DNA of 64,000 bases from Branchiostoma floridae (Eukaryota > Chordata > Leptocardii > Amphioxiformes > Branchiostomatidae). The stretch lies in the NCBI RefSeq assembly GCF_000003815.2, contig NC_049980.1, positions 15,991,576-16,055,575 of the forward strand, read 5' to 3'. Within the stretch, counting starts at the first letter, position 1. Every line of letters begins with the position of its first letter. This document shows, piece by piece, positions 8,427 to 22,400 of this stretch. The notes under the pieces are model-generated. The model did not search any database, was not told where the DNA came from, and was given only the letters and a program-made list of their open reading frames with translations. The position numbers and the translations under genes were made by a program.

Positions 8427-11379
8427 TGCAGATCGCTGTTTCTTGTTCTACCTTTTTGTACTACGGATTTTTGTGCAAAACCTTCGCTAATTTCACGTAT
8501 CAGAAGTTGAAAAGTAACTAGTTGTGTCTTATCGACATTTCTTTTTTTCTAGGGCGACTTTTTGAAGGGATTGCCGTCGTATAACCAGACGAATTTCACC
8601 CGGTTTCATAGCGACTCCGGCGTCAAAACGACGGTAAGTAAAACGCCGCTGTCTCCTAAAATCACATGTAAACGTGACCTTGTTGTACGTGTTATTTTGC
8701 GGGATAATCTCAATCTTGATCGTTTAGACAACAAGTCACCTAAGCAAGAAGTACTCCGTTTGCAGCGATATGTCTGAATTTGTTGTTTGTACGTCATTTC
8801 TGACAGCCCACTCTCCCCAGCCCCGCCCCATGGCCTACTATACTAACACACAATTTTCTCCAACATGCTGTCTCTCGTCATGCAGTATTAAAAATACAAA
8901 TCATTTAATACAGTGTTTGTTCGAATCAAGGGGGGTGTTAACCTGGTTACTAGACCCCAGCCCGATCTCAAAAAATTATATTCTTGAGATCTGGCTGGGG
9001 TCTGGTAACCAGGCTAGGGGGTGTTTAGATCATTTAATAATTTTTTATGCAATATGATTATCTGTGAATGCAGACATTTCTTTGTGTACTTTTATAGGCT
9101 GATCCCAGACAGTGATTACCTATATTTAGATTTAACCATGTTTTCCTTCACCAGGTCTTTATCAGCACCGTGATGAGCCACTCCATCATAGTATTTACGA
9201 ATTAGACATGATAAACTTTTGACTATTTCCTGGCAAACAAAGCAACTACCATGGACTTTCTCAAAATGTCCTCTTATTACCTCCATGAAATGTCATGGAG
9301 GTTATATTTTACCCCGCGTTTGTGTGTCTGTCTGTGTGTTTGTGTGTGTGTGTGTGTGTAAACAAAATAACTCAAGAACGGTTGGGTGGATTGGTTTCAT
9401 ACTTGGTATGTTGGTAGGGTGTGATGAAAGCTGGAAATGATTAGATTTTGGGCCCCCTAGCGGCTCCCCTTGGTACTGCAGCGCAACTTCCGGTTTTGCT
9501 ATCTTGGTGTTCTGAACATGCTAGGGTCACGATTTTTGACTATTAGATAGCTCTTGTGCTCAGGAAGAAATGACATAAGTTTGGGCCCCCTAGCGTTTAG
9601 TTTTGGGATAGCAGGGGCATTTTTGTCAAAAACTTCTGAAGAGGATAACTCAAGAAGGGAACAGCGGATTTTCATGATTTTTGGTATGTAGGTACCTTAG
9701 ACAATGTTGTATAATATAAAATACTAATTATGCAAAATAGTAGCAAATTTGCATAATTAATGACAACATTCAATCATAGCAGTTTTTTCTATGTATCTCT
9801 TGTCTTGGACGTGATATGGTCTTGACATTTGGCTGGTAAATAGCTTTCAGTGTCATGACAAAGTGGGGCAAGTTTCAGCCCCCTAACATTTAATTTGGGA
9901 ACTGCAGGGGCGTTTTTGTCAAGATATTCCAAAGAGGATAACTGCAGAAAGGATTCACGGATTGGCATCATATTAGGCATGCGGGTACCTTAGGCAAAGA
10001 TGTTCATAATGATATACATGTTATGCAAATGAGGAGTTAATTTGCATACTTAATGAGGAAATCGTTTAGTTCCATTGTTTTCAATAACTGGACTTCAATA
10101 AATGTAACACATGTTAATTATGATAGGTGGAATATAAGCAGATACCAAATATGGTAATGTGGAACTTATTTGCATAATTTATGTAAAAATTGCAAAACCG
10201 CTTTATGATTAATAATGGGAATTTTATAATGGTGACATGTGTACGTTTGTCAATGATGAACAACACCATGCATAAATTATGCTAATGTATTAGTCAATTG
10301 CATGAAATTTACAAAAGCTCTAAATTTTCATGGAGGTATGAGGTCGCCGAACTCTAGTTCCTTTCTTTTTTTAGAGTCGAAGACCACAAGTATATCTCCC
10401 TACCACTGACCATCCCTCAGAACAAGGTAGGTTTGTATACAGTCACTGTACCATACGGCTATGTCAAAGAGAAATGAGTTGCCATACGTCTTTGTATGAT
10501 ATCATGGAAGAGAATAAGATGTACCTTGATTTAGAATCATCTTTCCACAATATGATACATGTAATGTTTTGTGTATAAGTAGTATCACAACAATTATTAT
10601 TCAGTTCAGATGTGTCTTTAAAGTGTAATTGCATTTGTTGATTCTTTTGTTGTTATCATATTTCAGTTATCACAACAGAGAAGACCAACATTCTATTGCG
10701 GTACTTACATCAACAGTGGGATAGAAAAGTAAGTAGAACTATATCTTTTTTTTAACAGACCATATAGATTGTTTTTATTACAGGCACAAGGGATTGTTTC
10801 AGGAAACATTAAGTGTAACTCCTAGCATTTTGGTCTATAGTTTTCAGTCTTATGAAAGAAAAATTTTTAAAAGTTTTTCAGTTGTGGCACATGTATATTG
10901 CATGATTTTTTTAAAGTCATCATTAGTAGGTCTTCAATTATACAAAAAACAACATACTTTCCCTATGATGAAGTTAACTAAAATGCCCAACAATACCTTT
11001 TTGTTATTGCTCTGAGCTGACAATTTGTAATTGCACAGGGAAGGGCTGGGGCAGACTGTGACATGGTCAGTTAGATTCATAGAGGAGTTTGCGTATGTGT
11101 GTGCGTGTTTGTGTATGTGTGTGTGTGCATGTGTTTACGCTTGTGTGTACAGACCAGAAACCACATCCTGGGATTTGAAGGTTAATACATTAATTTTAGC
11201 CAGATACATGTATACCACGAGTCATAGACCAATCAAGTATCTCTTCCCTCATGTAGAATGCCCACAAAAAGAGGGACACTTCTAGAGCCAACCTAGATGA
11301 TGATGATGACAGTGGTGACCTTACACCTCCCAAGAAAGTTCCCAGATTAGGACAAATGGAAGAGGGCAACAGCACGTAA
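8419..11379 (+). CDS. DDA1: DET1- and DDB1-associated protein 1
   Basis: Five exons: 8419-8421, 8553-8633, 10375-10426, 10667-10728 and 11257-11379 give 106 residues, against 102 in human. The protein shows the family's DFLKGLP-YN--NF-RFH start, the RRP-VYLPT---PSEQ segment, the [15 protein letters not shown] core helix and an acidic tail. The family subunit binds DDB1 and tunes CUL4-type ubiquitin ligases in nucleus and cytoplasm. Exon 1 contributes only the start codon: ATG is followed at once by the donor GTGGGT, and exon 2 begins GGC GAC. Other joins in this region break the frame. Phases agree at all junctions. Intron 2 (8634-10374) carries a 77-bp hairpin element and a repeat of about 1.1 kb. 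Confidence 0.95.
8931..9025. mobile_element. 77-bp hairpin element with 9-bp target duplication (family member a)
   Basis: The body at 8940-9016 starts AACCTGGTTAC and ends GTAACCAGGCTA, with long complementary arms around an AT-rich loop. GGGGGTGTT is repeated exactly at 8931-8939 and 9017-9025. Two other members occur at 36953-37063 and 40550-40633. Confidence 0.75.
9269..10362. mobile_element. About 1.1-kb non-autonomous repeat with internal tandem modules
   Basis: The element begins near TTATTACCTCCATG, ends near CGAACTCTAGTTC, and carries complementary ACCTCCATGAAA/TTTCATGGAGGT ends. Inside, modules recur: a GT run, 'ATAACTCAAGAA', 'GATTTTTGGTATGTAGG' and 'TTTGCATAATTAATGA'. A diverged copy lies at 60083-61222. 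No long reading frame is present. The CTAGT end could be Helitron-like, but the class is not settled. Confidence 0.6.
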
Positions 11380-12995
11380 AACTTCACATCCACAAGTGAC
11401 TGGGAACAACAGAAGAACTGTCTACAAGCTGGAAGCCAAAGTCTTCACTGCTTAGCGCCGTGGAGTGTCCTTTGCTGGGTAGCTTCTAGCTGCATAGCTG
11501 CCAGTTGCTTTTGATGGCTGTGAACATATATTTATCAGAAAGCCTTTAAAAGCATAGTGCTTCAATGTTTGAAACAGGGGCATAATTTACATATAGTCAA
11601 CATAACTTAACTATAATGTACTTTTGATAATACAATCTTAGTAATTTTTTGGCTATCATATGATGCTTCTTTACCAGGTGAATATGTAAGTTAATGTCAT
11701 AACAAAGTAAACAAATATATCTGCTATTTGCAATGTATGCACAAATCTCAATCTTTTTAGAGGATCTTATACTATATAGGCCTTGTTTATTGCAAGGTTA
11801 TAATATAAAGACATGGTTTTGTATGAATATTGTTGACCCTCAACCAAGGCATGTGTAGTATCGTTGAGCATTGCGCTAAGCTTACTTGGAGTAATGCCAA
11901 AAAAGTTATTTTTGAAGATGAAGGAATTTGTTGTGTCATGCCTGAATGAATATCTTTGAAGTACATGTAGAAAGGGATATTCTAGTGCCATTTGAAAAGC
12001 AATGGTAAATGGGAACTGAAATGAAATTATGCTAATTTTGCATATATTTTAAAAACTTAAATCCTCCAAGGAACGTATGCTTATTGTTCTTGCACAGAGC
12101 TCTGTCCCACCTTTTTTTCCTCATGATGAACCTATTTTGTAGTACTGGTTTTCCTTTGCTTTTTACAGTGAAATATGCCTTCTCATTAGCAGCACTTTGG
12201 CTGTAGTGGTGGTTTATGAAAAACAGCTTTTTGTTGTATTTAGAAATTAAAGTCATGTTTTGCAGTCAATCAGACTGCACTTGTGTTATGCAAGATCTTA
12301 AGTTAAAACATATTTATGGGACCAGTGCTTTTCTTGTCAGCTCCTATTTGATCAATGTCTGTATTACTAATGTCATATCAGATTGCTAAAGGCGTACGGC
12401 AGATATTTTACATGTTGGTATAATTCAAATTATATATGAGGGTATTTATGACATGTAACATACTCTTGTTTTCATGTATCGCTAAAAGATATGTCAGTTT
12501 GGCCATTATTATTATTGTTTCGGTTTGATGATTTGGGAGTTGAATCAACATTAAAGATGTATACTGATGGAAATCTTATTGTAATATGCTTTCTGTAGGT
12601 GTAGGAAAAATGGTCATGTTATTTTAAGTTGCAACAAAAATGTTTATGAAACAGTTTTGTAACTCTTACAATCAAGCCTCTTTAGTGGCTTATTTAGAAG
12701 TGAGGGCCTGGACAATTTTATTCTTGAGAATTTATTTGCATTTTATTTCTGTTCTACAAGTTTTGGTGAAATATTTGATACATTATCTCGATGTTAAAAG
12801 TATATGTGACAGCTCTCTCTCTAGTATAGCACATCACATGCAGTCTGCCATGATGCCTGATTATGCCACTCATGTACATTGTTTTACACAATTGATACCC
12901 ATTCCTACACATGATGTACCAGAGCAATTATGGCATTTGATGGAAGTTTTTAGGTTCTAAACTTTGGTAATAAAGTTCTTTCAATGTATTGCGTA
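11380..12995 (+). other. DDA1 3' UTR and polyadenylation signal
   Basis: About 1.6 kb of AT-rich sequence without a supported gene follows the DDA1 stop. The best signal is AATAAA at 12969-12974 followed by a T-rich stretch. The exact cleavage site is not determinable here. Confidence 0.5.
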
Positions 12996-13496
12996 CATGT
13001 TATTTATGAGCTGATACATGTACTCCATTATTAGTTTGAAGTGGCATTTTAAAACATAACTTTTAAGCTCTAGTTACAGAATGTAAGACTGAATGGTAAG
13101 TAATCATCAAAATGTATCAACAACTTCACAAAGGCACATTAAAGCAAGAAAAAAAGAGCCGAAGCCTTAATCAAAACCTTCATTCAAAAGTTTAAGCAGG
13201 TGATTTGAAGACAAGCCATCAATGTTGTCACTGTGTTTAATTAAAATCCACAAAAGCCTTAAGTTTTTTTTCAGAATGATGAATTAACATAATTAATATG
13301 TGGTAACTTAAGCAGGGAAAGATTTAATTGACACATGGTCTTGTTACAGGACTGGTAGGAGACAGTCACATATTCTACATGTAGAATTTTTGTACCTTTG
13401 ACATGATTAGGTTACACCAGTTTTCAAACCCTGATTCTATGGTTTATACTTTTTGTGTGTACATTTATACATAGATGTCATTTTCATGTCAGAAGA
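12996..13496. other. Region between convergent DDA1 and FOCAD; FOCAD 3' UTR
   Basis: No gene is seen. On the minus strand ATTAAA-type signals occur near 13237 and 13322 and may end the FOCAD transcript. Confidence 0.35.
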
Positions 13497-16400
13497 TCAT
13501 AACTTGACTGTGGACAACATCTGGTATGCTCTTGTCCAGACTGAAGGCTTCTTGAACGCTGTGGTATGTCGTAAGGCTAGCACAGACCCTGCAGGAAACA
13601 CATGTTGGAACAATCAGCATGCTGACATCAAATTAAAAGGCAAATCTGTCACAAACAACATGTATAAACTGTAAGGAACATTTACACTGCACATCCATGC
13701 TTGAGGTTATGTCTTGAGTTTCAAAGGCATAAATTCTGCCAATGGATAAAAGGCAAAGTTAGGAAACAGGTAAATATACTTAGTCTAAAAATGAGGGCAA
13801 CGGTGACAATTACTGTTATTACCCATCAGTGCTGTCTTGCACTTGTCAGGAAGGTCCACAGGAGCCTGATACATCTCCATCAGCCAATCAATAAGCTGCA
13901 AACAGTGAGAAATACTGGGTCAAAGTTAATGCCCATCACATTCCAGCAACATGACATTGTGTATGGTAAAAATATTCCCTGTAGTGAATACTTATGGAAG
14001 CACCTTGAAATTTAAACACAAATGTTCACATACCAATAATCAAGCAACATACAACTGTACTTGGTAGCTATTACAAGTAAGGCTACGTGCATGATCAATT
14101 TGACTACTAGATTCACAAATGATGAACAGCTTTGCAGGATATAACAAAACTTTCTTGTACCTTATCCCCAACCTGGGTCCAAGGTTCTGATGATGCCAAC
14201 TGAAGAATGGCATAAGGCAGGAGTGGTACTGTCTCCAGCATTCTGCTTTCTGAGGATGCTTCTGCAGTGTCCACAGACTGAGTAACTGGATTGGAATAGA
14301 ACAGTTAGCTACACTGCACAGGAACATGCCACATATTTAGAACCCTGTAGATCCAGGCATGAAATGTTGTGTAATGGTTCTCCACAGGACTGAAGTGGTA
14401 GCTGTCATCTAGCCCTAAAATTCCAGTTGATGTCAGAGAGTTTTTCTTTCTTGTCTCCCCAGTTTCAATTCAAACCCTTTTACAGTCAAACCTGCCCGAG
14501 CGACCACCTCTTTTCAGCGACCACCTGGCCATTTCGACCGCTTTTTCTCGGTCCCGATTTTTTCCCCATTGACGTAAGTATTGAGCGACCTTTTCTCAAC
14601 GACCATCTGGCCAACGCAACCGCGACCATCCCAAATTGGGACCCATAACGACCGCATCATTTTCAAAATTGAGGTTTTCTTTGATTTTTTATGATAACTA
14701 GCGTGATTTTGTGCCGAAATCGTTGTAAGAAAATCTGAATTTAGTTATAAAGTGAACGAATGCTGAAACGTATATAGCCTCATACTTTTTTAAGAAAGAT
14801 CTGTGTAGCTCATACCTTTTTAAGAAAGATCTGTATGTGTGAGTGCTTTTGTCCAACTGTACTGTAGTACGCTAACGGGACGTACCGGGCATTGAATTCG
14901 AAAGGTGCACCGTAGTTATTTCAGCCAAGAACATAGCGACGCATGAAGGCTTGTATGGTAACTGACAGCATCAAAGTTCCCTTACTGTCTAAAACGTTAG
15001 TGTACAAATACTTGAGCTTTAAAACACTATCGTATCAAAGCTCGATAAAAGCTTGGGGTTAAATTTACAATTTACAGTGTGCATGTTGTATTTGACATTA
15101 AAGACCTCGCTTCTTTGCGTGCGTGCAGTGTGCTTGCTATTTGCCATTAAACACAACGGAAACCATTTATACTTTGCATCGGGCATGTTTTGAGTCTATA
15201 CTCTTCTCAGCGACCACCTGTCCAAATTGACCGTGTGGTTGTCTTGGGCAGGTTTGACTGTACTTAGCATTCCCTTATCAGGACAGAGTTACGTTTGCAA
15301 GGTGCATCTCTCCAATCATGTGGGGTAAATAATTACCAGCTATGATGGATGATGATAACAGTTAGCTGATGATACCAACACTTGCTTCGACAACAAAATC
15401 TAGCATGGTACATTAAACAAATAACAAACAAACCATCATATTCAGTGTTGCTATAGTGACTGTATGCAACAGTTGATCATATTGCTGTGCTAAAAAGGCC
15501 TAGAAGAGAGCTGAGCAATGAGCTCTTTGCATCATCAGGAAATACTGTGCAACTTGAGCTATGAAAACTGATGTTACCTGTCTGACAGCCGGTACCAGTG
15601 ATGCCCCAAAGTACAGGCAGGCTTACACTGCTCCAACATGCCACAGCAGCACAGAAAACAGCAATCAGGAATTCTGTCACCTAACAAACAAACAAACAAA
15701 CAAAAAGATAAGAAACAGCAAATTGTATAAGAAGGTGTATTTCACACAAATTTATCTTACAGATAAACTGAATACAAGATTCTGATCAGTCTAGAAAATA
15801 ACAATGTGAAAGTTGCAGTATATACCGGTATGTGTGTTGCTAAAGAGAAGTCATAGTAAATGTGACCTCTTGTATAATGATGTCAACTAACAATGCAAAT
15901 ATATCGTGGTGTGGGAATACTGATTCAAAAGTTCTAGGAACACAGATGGGAGGGTGCAAGACTAACCTTGTTTTTTGTACTCCCTGTTGACTGAGCCTGT
16001 GAGAGTGGAATCTTCCCATAGGCAATGTTTCTGCACTGTCCCATAACTTCCAGCAACCATTGGATCCTGGCTGCATCACCTTGTGAAATGGAATTTGTTA
16101 CATATTATGCAAATCCACAGTTTGGACTGTTGAAATCAAATTATCCAAAACTAGGTTTGCATCTAGAAGTAAAGTTTTCCATAAAACGCCCATTCCTCGT
16201 TAAAGGGGCAAATTGCTGTCGCACATAAGCAGCGGGCCACAGTTTTCTTTAAAGACACAATGACTACGTATTTTGCCCTTTTCCGTTACAAGTACATGAT
16301 AGTAATATGCTAAGCAATGTTTTCCCACCATTGTTAGTTGCCTTTTGGTCGTCCCGGGTAAGGTTTTGCTTAGAAACACGCTAAAAACACGTGTCGGAAA

Positions 16401-19400
16401 TGCTATAAAGGTGAATATCGTGGCATTCTGATAATGAAAAGACGTTAGTTCTTTAAATTTTCAGTCATAATTTACATCAACCACTTAGGCCGGCTTGTCA
16501 CGTGTTGATGAACTTGTCCAGCAGACGACCTTTTTACGTCAGATGCCGTTTTATTCTTGTCGCCAACTTTTGTATAATTTACGTTACCAAACTTCTGTTG
16601 GGTGTAATTCGCTTACGAAAAGACATTTTCCGATAATGTTTTCACTGTTTTATCTGCTAAACAGTGGTGTTGCGTAATAAACAAATGACAGAACACATAA
16701 AACACGAATGTTGGAAACATGACTATAACAGCCAATCTCAGGCCGTTTGTCACTTTTTTGATATAATTTACGTTACCATAATAAGTCCCTTAGAATTATA
16801 GAAAGATCATTACTTTTGTACTCATAGGAAAGAATGCTCCCAGATAAGTAATTGCCTGCAGAGTTAATCTTTCCAGAGCTATTTGTTAAAATTTTATTTA
16901 TCATTAAAAGCATAAATATAATTTACGTTACCATATAATTTACGTTACCATTTTTTTTTCTTCAACATGTCATCGGATATTCAGCAAGAGCACATCAACC
17001 AAAGACGTATTATCTGCTGTAATGTTACTGTAGGTGGGCTTGGCTTGCCATAGAGTCACAATGCAGTCTGTTTATATGTTCCTGTTTCAGTGAATTTTGC
17101 TGGGACTTTTCCTTTCTCATAGGAATGTAGAAATACGAGGGGCGAGTAAGAACAGAAAGAAACAACACCCCGACTCCCGGGATTCGAACCCGCGCCGAAA
17201 CCGGGCAGCCGGACCACAAATCGAACGTGCAAACCGTTCGGCCAAAAGGCTTAAGCCATTAGGCGTCTTCGGTTTAGCAGTCCTTGAACACCACTGTTAC
17301 ACTACTCCCCCTTTTCTTTTCAAGATTCGTCCTCGAATCTCCGAGATCGACATCCCTGTGTGGCACATACTAGCCTACTCACAGGGCCGGCGTGGGAACC
17401 ATTGTAGAAATTCAGAGGGTCGAGTAAGAACAGAAATAAACAACATCCCGACTCCCGGGATTCGAACCTGCGCCGAACTCGGGCAGCCGGATCACAAATC
17501 CAAAGTGCTAACCGCAACACCAAAAGCTCAAGAGCTGTTGGCGTGGTCAGTTTGGCAGCGCTAGAACCCCACTGTTACAGGAACGATGTTCAAATGATAA
17601 ACCTGACATGCACCAACTTGGAAAGATGCGGGTGTTTATATTGATATCTGATGCTTCAATAATCAACATTACACGGAATGTATAGTACCAAGTTGAATAA
17701 ATGTATATTGAGTTGGACTGAACCAAAATAAACCCCTGTTGTCAAAGTAGACTCGTCCAAGTTTGTCGTCATTTTCGCGCGCTTTTTGAAGATCACACGA
17801 CTGGAATGACAGAAATTCATGCTCAACACTGACTGATGAAGTAAGGTACGTTTCAAGCATGTTTGTCTTAAATAGCAACAGAGATTTTGATCAGCTAATT
17901 ATGAAGGTCAATGTAGTCAAGATTCGTGTCATAGAAATATTTCTTGTTTTACACAGTGGACCCCTTTATATAAACGTACAGACGGCGGTAAATCAGCGAC
18001 ACTATTTACGCTAGCGCCACGTTATCTACATTGAGGACTTGTCATTGAGTTATAAGCTCCATGATCAAAAGCATATGGGCTGCAGAAGTTAATAGCTAAC
18101 TTAAGTTAAGACTTCACTATCATTAGATGTTCCGAAGTTTTCACCTTTGCTTGTTTAGGTTGGAAATCTTGTTAATTAGAAGCAAACTACTCTTTCAACC
18201 AGTCGTGACTGCACAGAATTGATGCACAGATTTGTTTTACATGGACAGACACATGGTTCAAGGCAGAAAGCTATTTGTGAAACCAATCCCACTCTATAAA
18301 GTCAAGATCTATATAACGTCAGGCTTGTCATGTAATCATGTGGCATTAGTATAAAGGGACAGGCTGCCAGGATAACTGTAGAACAGACTGTCTTTACACA
18401 TGCAGCTCTCTTTTGGAAAATTCACTTAAGGGTTAATGACCCGCCCCGAGGTGTATATGGTGTCATAACGCCTGGTCCTTTGCTATAACCACCGAATAAA
18501 ACCACCGATGTGAGCGAAGCGAACGAGGTGGTTTTATGAGCATCAACACTGGTGCCGGTGTCGATGCAAATCGACACCGGTGCCGGTGTCGATTCATTCT
18601 GACCAATCAGAGGAGCGAAACCCACCTGCCTGGCCTGGATCTTTGTGTTACGGCGTCATAACCAACGTGGAACGGGGCCTTCTGATTGGTCCGCGGCGCC
18701 TGGCTATATGATAATGTTGTTTATAGCCTTGCTCATCAACAAAAGCCTTGTTATACACATATTACACAGTTCTTTCTGCCGGTATTATTGAACCACACGA
18801 TATAAGGTGTATGGATGGACATTTTGTTAGGTAGCACATTCATTCTATATTGATGTGACATTGTGTTTGTTCCACGAACAAAGATTGTCCTGACATTAAA
18901 AAATGTTTTATAAGAAGCGCGATAAATGGTATTTAGTTTGTTGTCTTTCCAATATCGAAAGCTTGTGCTAGAAAGGCCCAGTCCATCTGGTGCATGTTGC
19001 CATCGCATCATGTCCTGCTATTCCCAAAGACTTGATTAAAGGACGCGAGGACGAAGCGGTTCTGACCTAGAGCGTGTGATTGCGTGAATCCTTTGTTACT
19101 TAGCATGTATTTAGATAGACCCCGCCAAGATAGAGGCCTTGCATATCTTGGGTGTCTTTCCGCAGAGTCCGGGTGGGTATAGGACGAACAAGATTATACG
19201 GGTATTCCGGATAACAAAGATACACTTTTTTGCTACTCTGAGTTAGCAACATGAAGATAAGAGGTCCAGCATTATAGACGAACATGACCTGATCAGTTCA
19301 AATAGAGCCAGTATGTACACTATTCGGCTTTCCTCCAAATGTTAGAGATTCTGTAATTTACGTTACCACAGTTCATTGGCATTTACCTGTAGAATAGATA

Positions 19401-22400
19401 TCGCCTGCTTCCAACCATTTTCATAAATATATTCTATCGCTCTTATCCCATCCTACAGGGTGAAAATTAAGGAGTATTAAACGGTTTGTCTTCATATCAG
19501 AAAAAAAAATATATCATTTATTTACTTTTATACAAATGTAGCAAACTTAATAGCTAGTAATTTTGATGATTATTCCGAAACAAATGACACGGCGGTTAAA
19601 TATTTCTCATTGGCGTGTAATTTGAAGGTTTTGGGTTGGAAAATTCGCTAATTTGGCTGTTGTTAATCCGCTATTACTTGCTGGAACATTTCTCTGTGTA
19701 GTAATATGCTCTTTATTACGAAATTGTAGGAAAGATGACATGGCCTACTAAAAATCAAATATCTCCAAAATTAAGCGTGTTAGCACCAGACAAAAATAGC
19801 AAAAGATAGTCGATATAAGTGGTAACAAGTTCATACCAGCAGGTAAGCGTTTTGGACAACTTTATTTTTTACAATTTTCTACCTCCAATTTTCCCAGTTA
19901 ATGAGGAATGGGCGAAAAACGTTACAAATATTAGCATTATTATATCATATATTAAAAAGAAATTTCTCCAATGAAAAAAACAACAACAACTGAAGACCGA
20001 CCTGTATGTTGACTTTTAGACTGAGTACACTGATAAAGGCTTTTGGTGAGATGTTGTATGACCTCATCACCCTCTATCTGCTCTATGGCCTCTACTGTCC
20101 CATTAATACAGGCATTGTACCATGTCATAGGCACATGGCCATGAGACACCAAGTGACCTCGCAGGTAGCAAGACTTTAGGAGATCAGCCTGAAAGACAGA
20201 ATTTTGTATACATGTGATCATTGGAACTTGGCACTACACCTGGCAATTATTGTATACAAGGAACATTGTATGTGGGGTGCAGAAATACACTTGGTCTTCT
20301 AAGTGTGGAGTTGGTGTAGCTCTTGCAACACATGATGGCAGATATGTACGTATAGCCTTTAAATGTCTATAATGTAATAATTATATAAATGTTGAGGGTG
20401 GGGTATAGGGAACTCAGAGATGAGCTAACATACCTGACCATGTGCTTTTGTGATCTTGTCAGCCAGATCCTCTGGGAGTTCAGCAAGGCACTTGCTAATG
20501 GTGGGCAGCACCTCATGTGTCCTGCTACTGAAATCTACCTCTCTACACACCTTCTCCACTGTGTGGTACAGGAGCTGGGTTGCCATTTGTGGTGGGTCTG
20601 GCACTTTTAATGCAGCCAGAAGGCCATTGGTCACTGACTGGCACAGGATTGGGTCTGGTTCCTCCACTACAAATGACTGTAAGGCACAGTCTTCCAAGAA
20701 TGTCTTGAATTTGGCAGCAGTTAGGCTTTTCATGATGACAGGGAGTGAAGAGTAGAGAGTTGACTGGCATTTCACCTGTCAGGGAAAACATAACACATTC
20801 AAGTGTTCGGTTCCTAACTAAAATCCCTCATGCTGACTGAAGATTTAAAATACATACATACGTCATTGTTCAGTTTCACTTAAATAGACAAGGATGGATT
20901 ATGTAGAAAAGTTTGAAAAAGGTTCTGTAGGTCTGATAACATTATATGCTGGTATCTTTTTGTATTCTTCCATCAATTTTCTTATGCTTTTTTTGTTATC
21001 CACTGTTGTTTATTTTCACTCTTTTCCATCTCCCCTCTTCCATTGCATCCTTAAAGGGGCATTCCACTCCACACGGGAGTGTTATTTTCCGATAGATATT
21101 CATTTTAGGAAGTAATAACTGCATACTATTTCACATTATACGATAAAGTACCCACCTGCTCCACGTGCCTCAAAAGCATTCAGTCTTCTACTAAACTCCC
21201 CAAGTACCCTCTAATTGAATTAATCCTATGGCTGAATACATTATGCAAAACTTTTAGGTAAGGTTACAAAACTCATTTCAGGTTCGCTAAGAAATCTCGT
21301 CTTGTTCTTGTACTCTTTGCTATCTTATGAGCAATTTGCCTTCTCGGTGTGCTTAGCGTACCTCATTTATTCTGAAAATATGTACAATAAAGAAAGTGTC
21401 TATGCGTATAAGGAATGCATGGGAAGGGTCTGCATGGGTTTAGTGAGTGCCATTATTGTTTTACAAAACACACATCGCGTAATTCATCCCAAGATGAATT
21501 CCACAAAATTTGGCTGATTATGTATTCATTGACACATTATCTATTGGAAAACAAGACTCCCTTCTGGAGTGGAATGCCCCTTTAAGACAACATGTAGAAT
21601 ACTAACCTCCAGGCTACCAAACAAAGGTTGTGAGACCCACGAGGCCAGAAGCAGTGCTGCACTGGGTGAAGCTGAAGCCTGGGACACTACAAGCCTCAGG
21701 CACAATATCTGGATGTCTGTCCCTGTGTTCAACAACCACAACATAAAATACATTGTATAAAACCTGGATGTCCCTTACAATCTGGACAATCTTTAACATA
21801 CTGTAAAGCTCTTAAATTGTTGCATATGTTACATATAAACACTATAAACAAAAAATGTACAAAAATATCCAAAATCCAAATATCCAATCATCATATTCAA
21901 TGATGTCCAGCATGTGTGTGGAGAAAAAGATTAATAAACGTTTCAGTTTTATATTGTGTTATCCTTTTTTTGCTGATACTAATGACCCTATGAGGAATGA
22001 CACAATGTTGATGTGGTACATACCAAATGACAGCCTCATGAGGGGTGCCAGGATAGCTGCCCAATTGACTGGTGGGAAGGTTGCACTGGCAGCTGACAAC
22101 AGGGCCTCTAGGGATGTCTGCACATAAGGAGGGGGGATAGCTTCTGGGCCTGGGAAATGTGAGAGTACCATGTAGCTCTTGTAACATCAATGGTACATAT
22201 GGTGCGTGCATGTGAAATGACAAAATGACATTCAATTATATTTCTTTATTACCAGGATAGCATACATTTGCTTCTCAAACTGTTATGCATTGTTTGAATA
22301 AAGTTATAATATCTTAAGTATTCAACTTGACGAGATAAATAAATAGAAAGTACATGTTTATATGTAATAAAAATATGTAAATGTAATACACTTTTTCATA

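Noticed and set aside
12640..12960. 106-codon plus-strand frame
   Set aside because: It lies in the AT-rich 3' UTR of DDA1 and is not similar to anything recognised.
13453..13674. Plus-strand 73-codon frame
   Set aside because: It is the antisense shadow of the last FOCAD exon (13497-13588).
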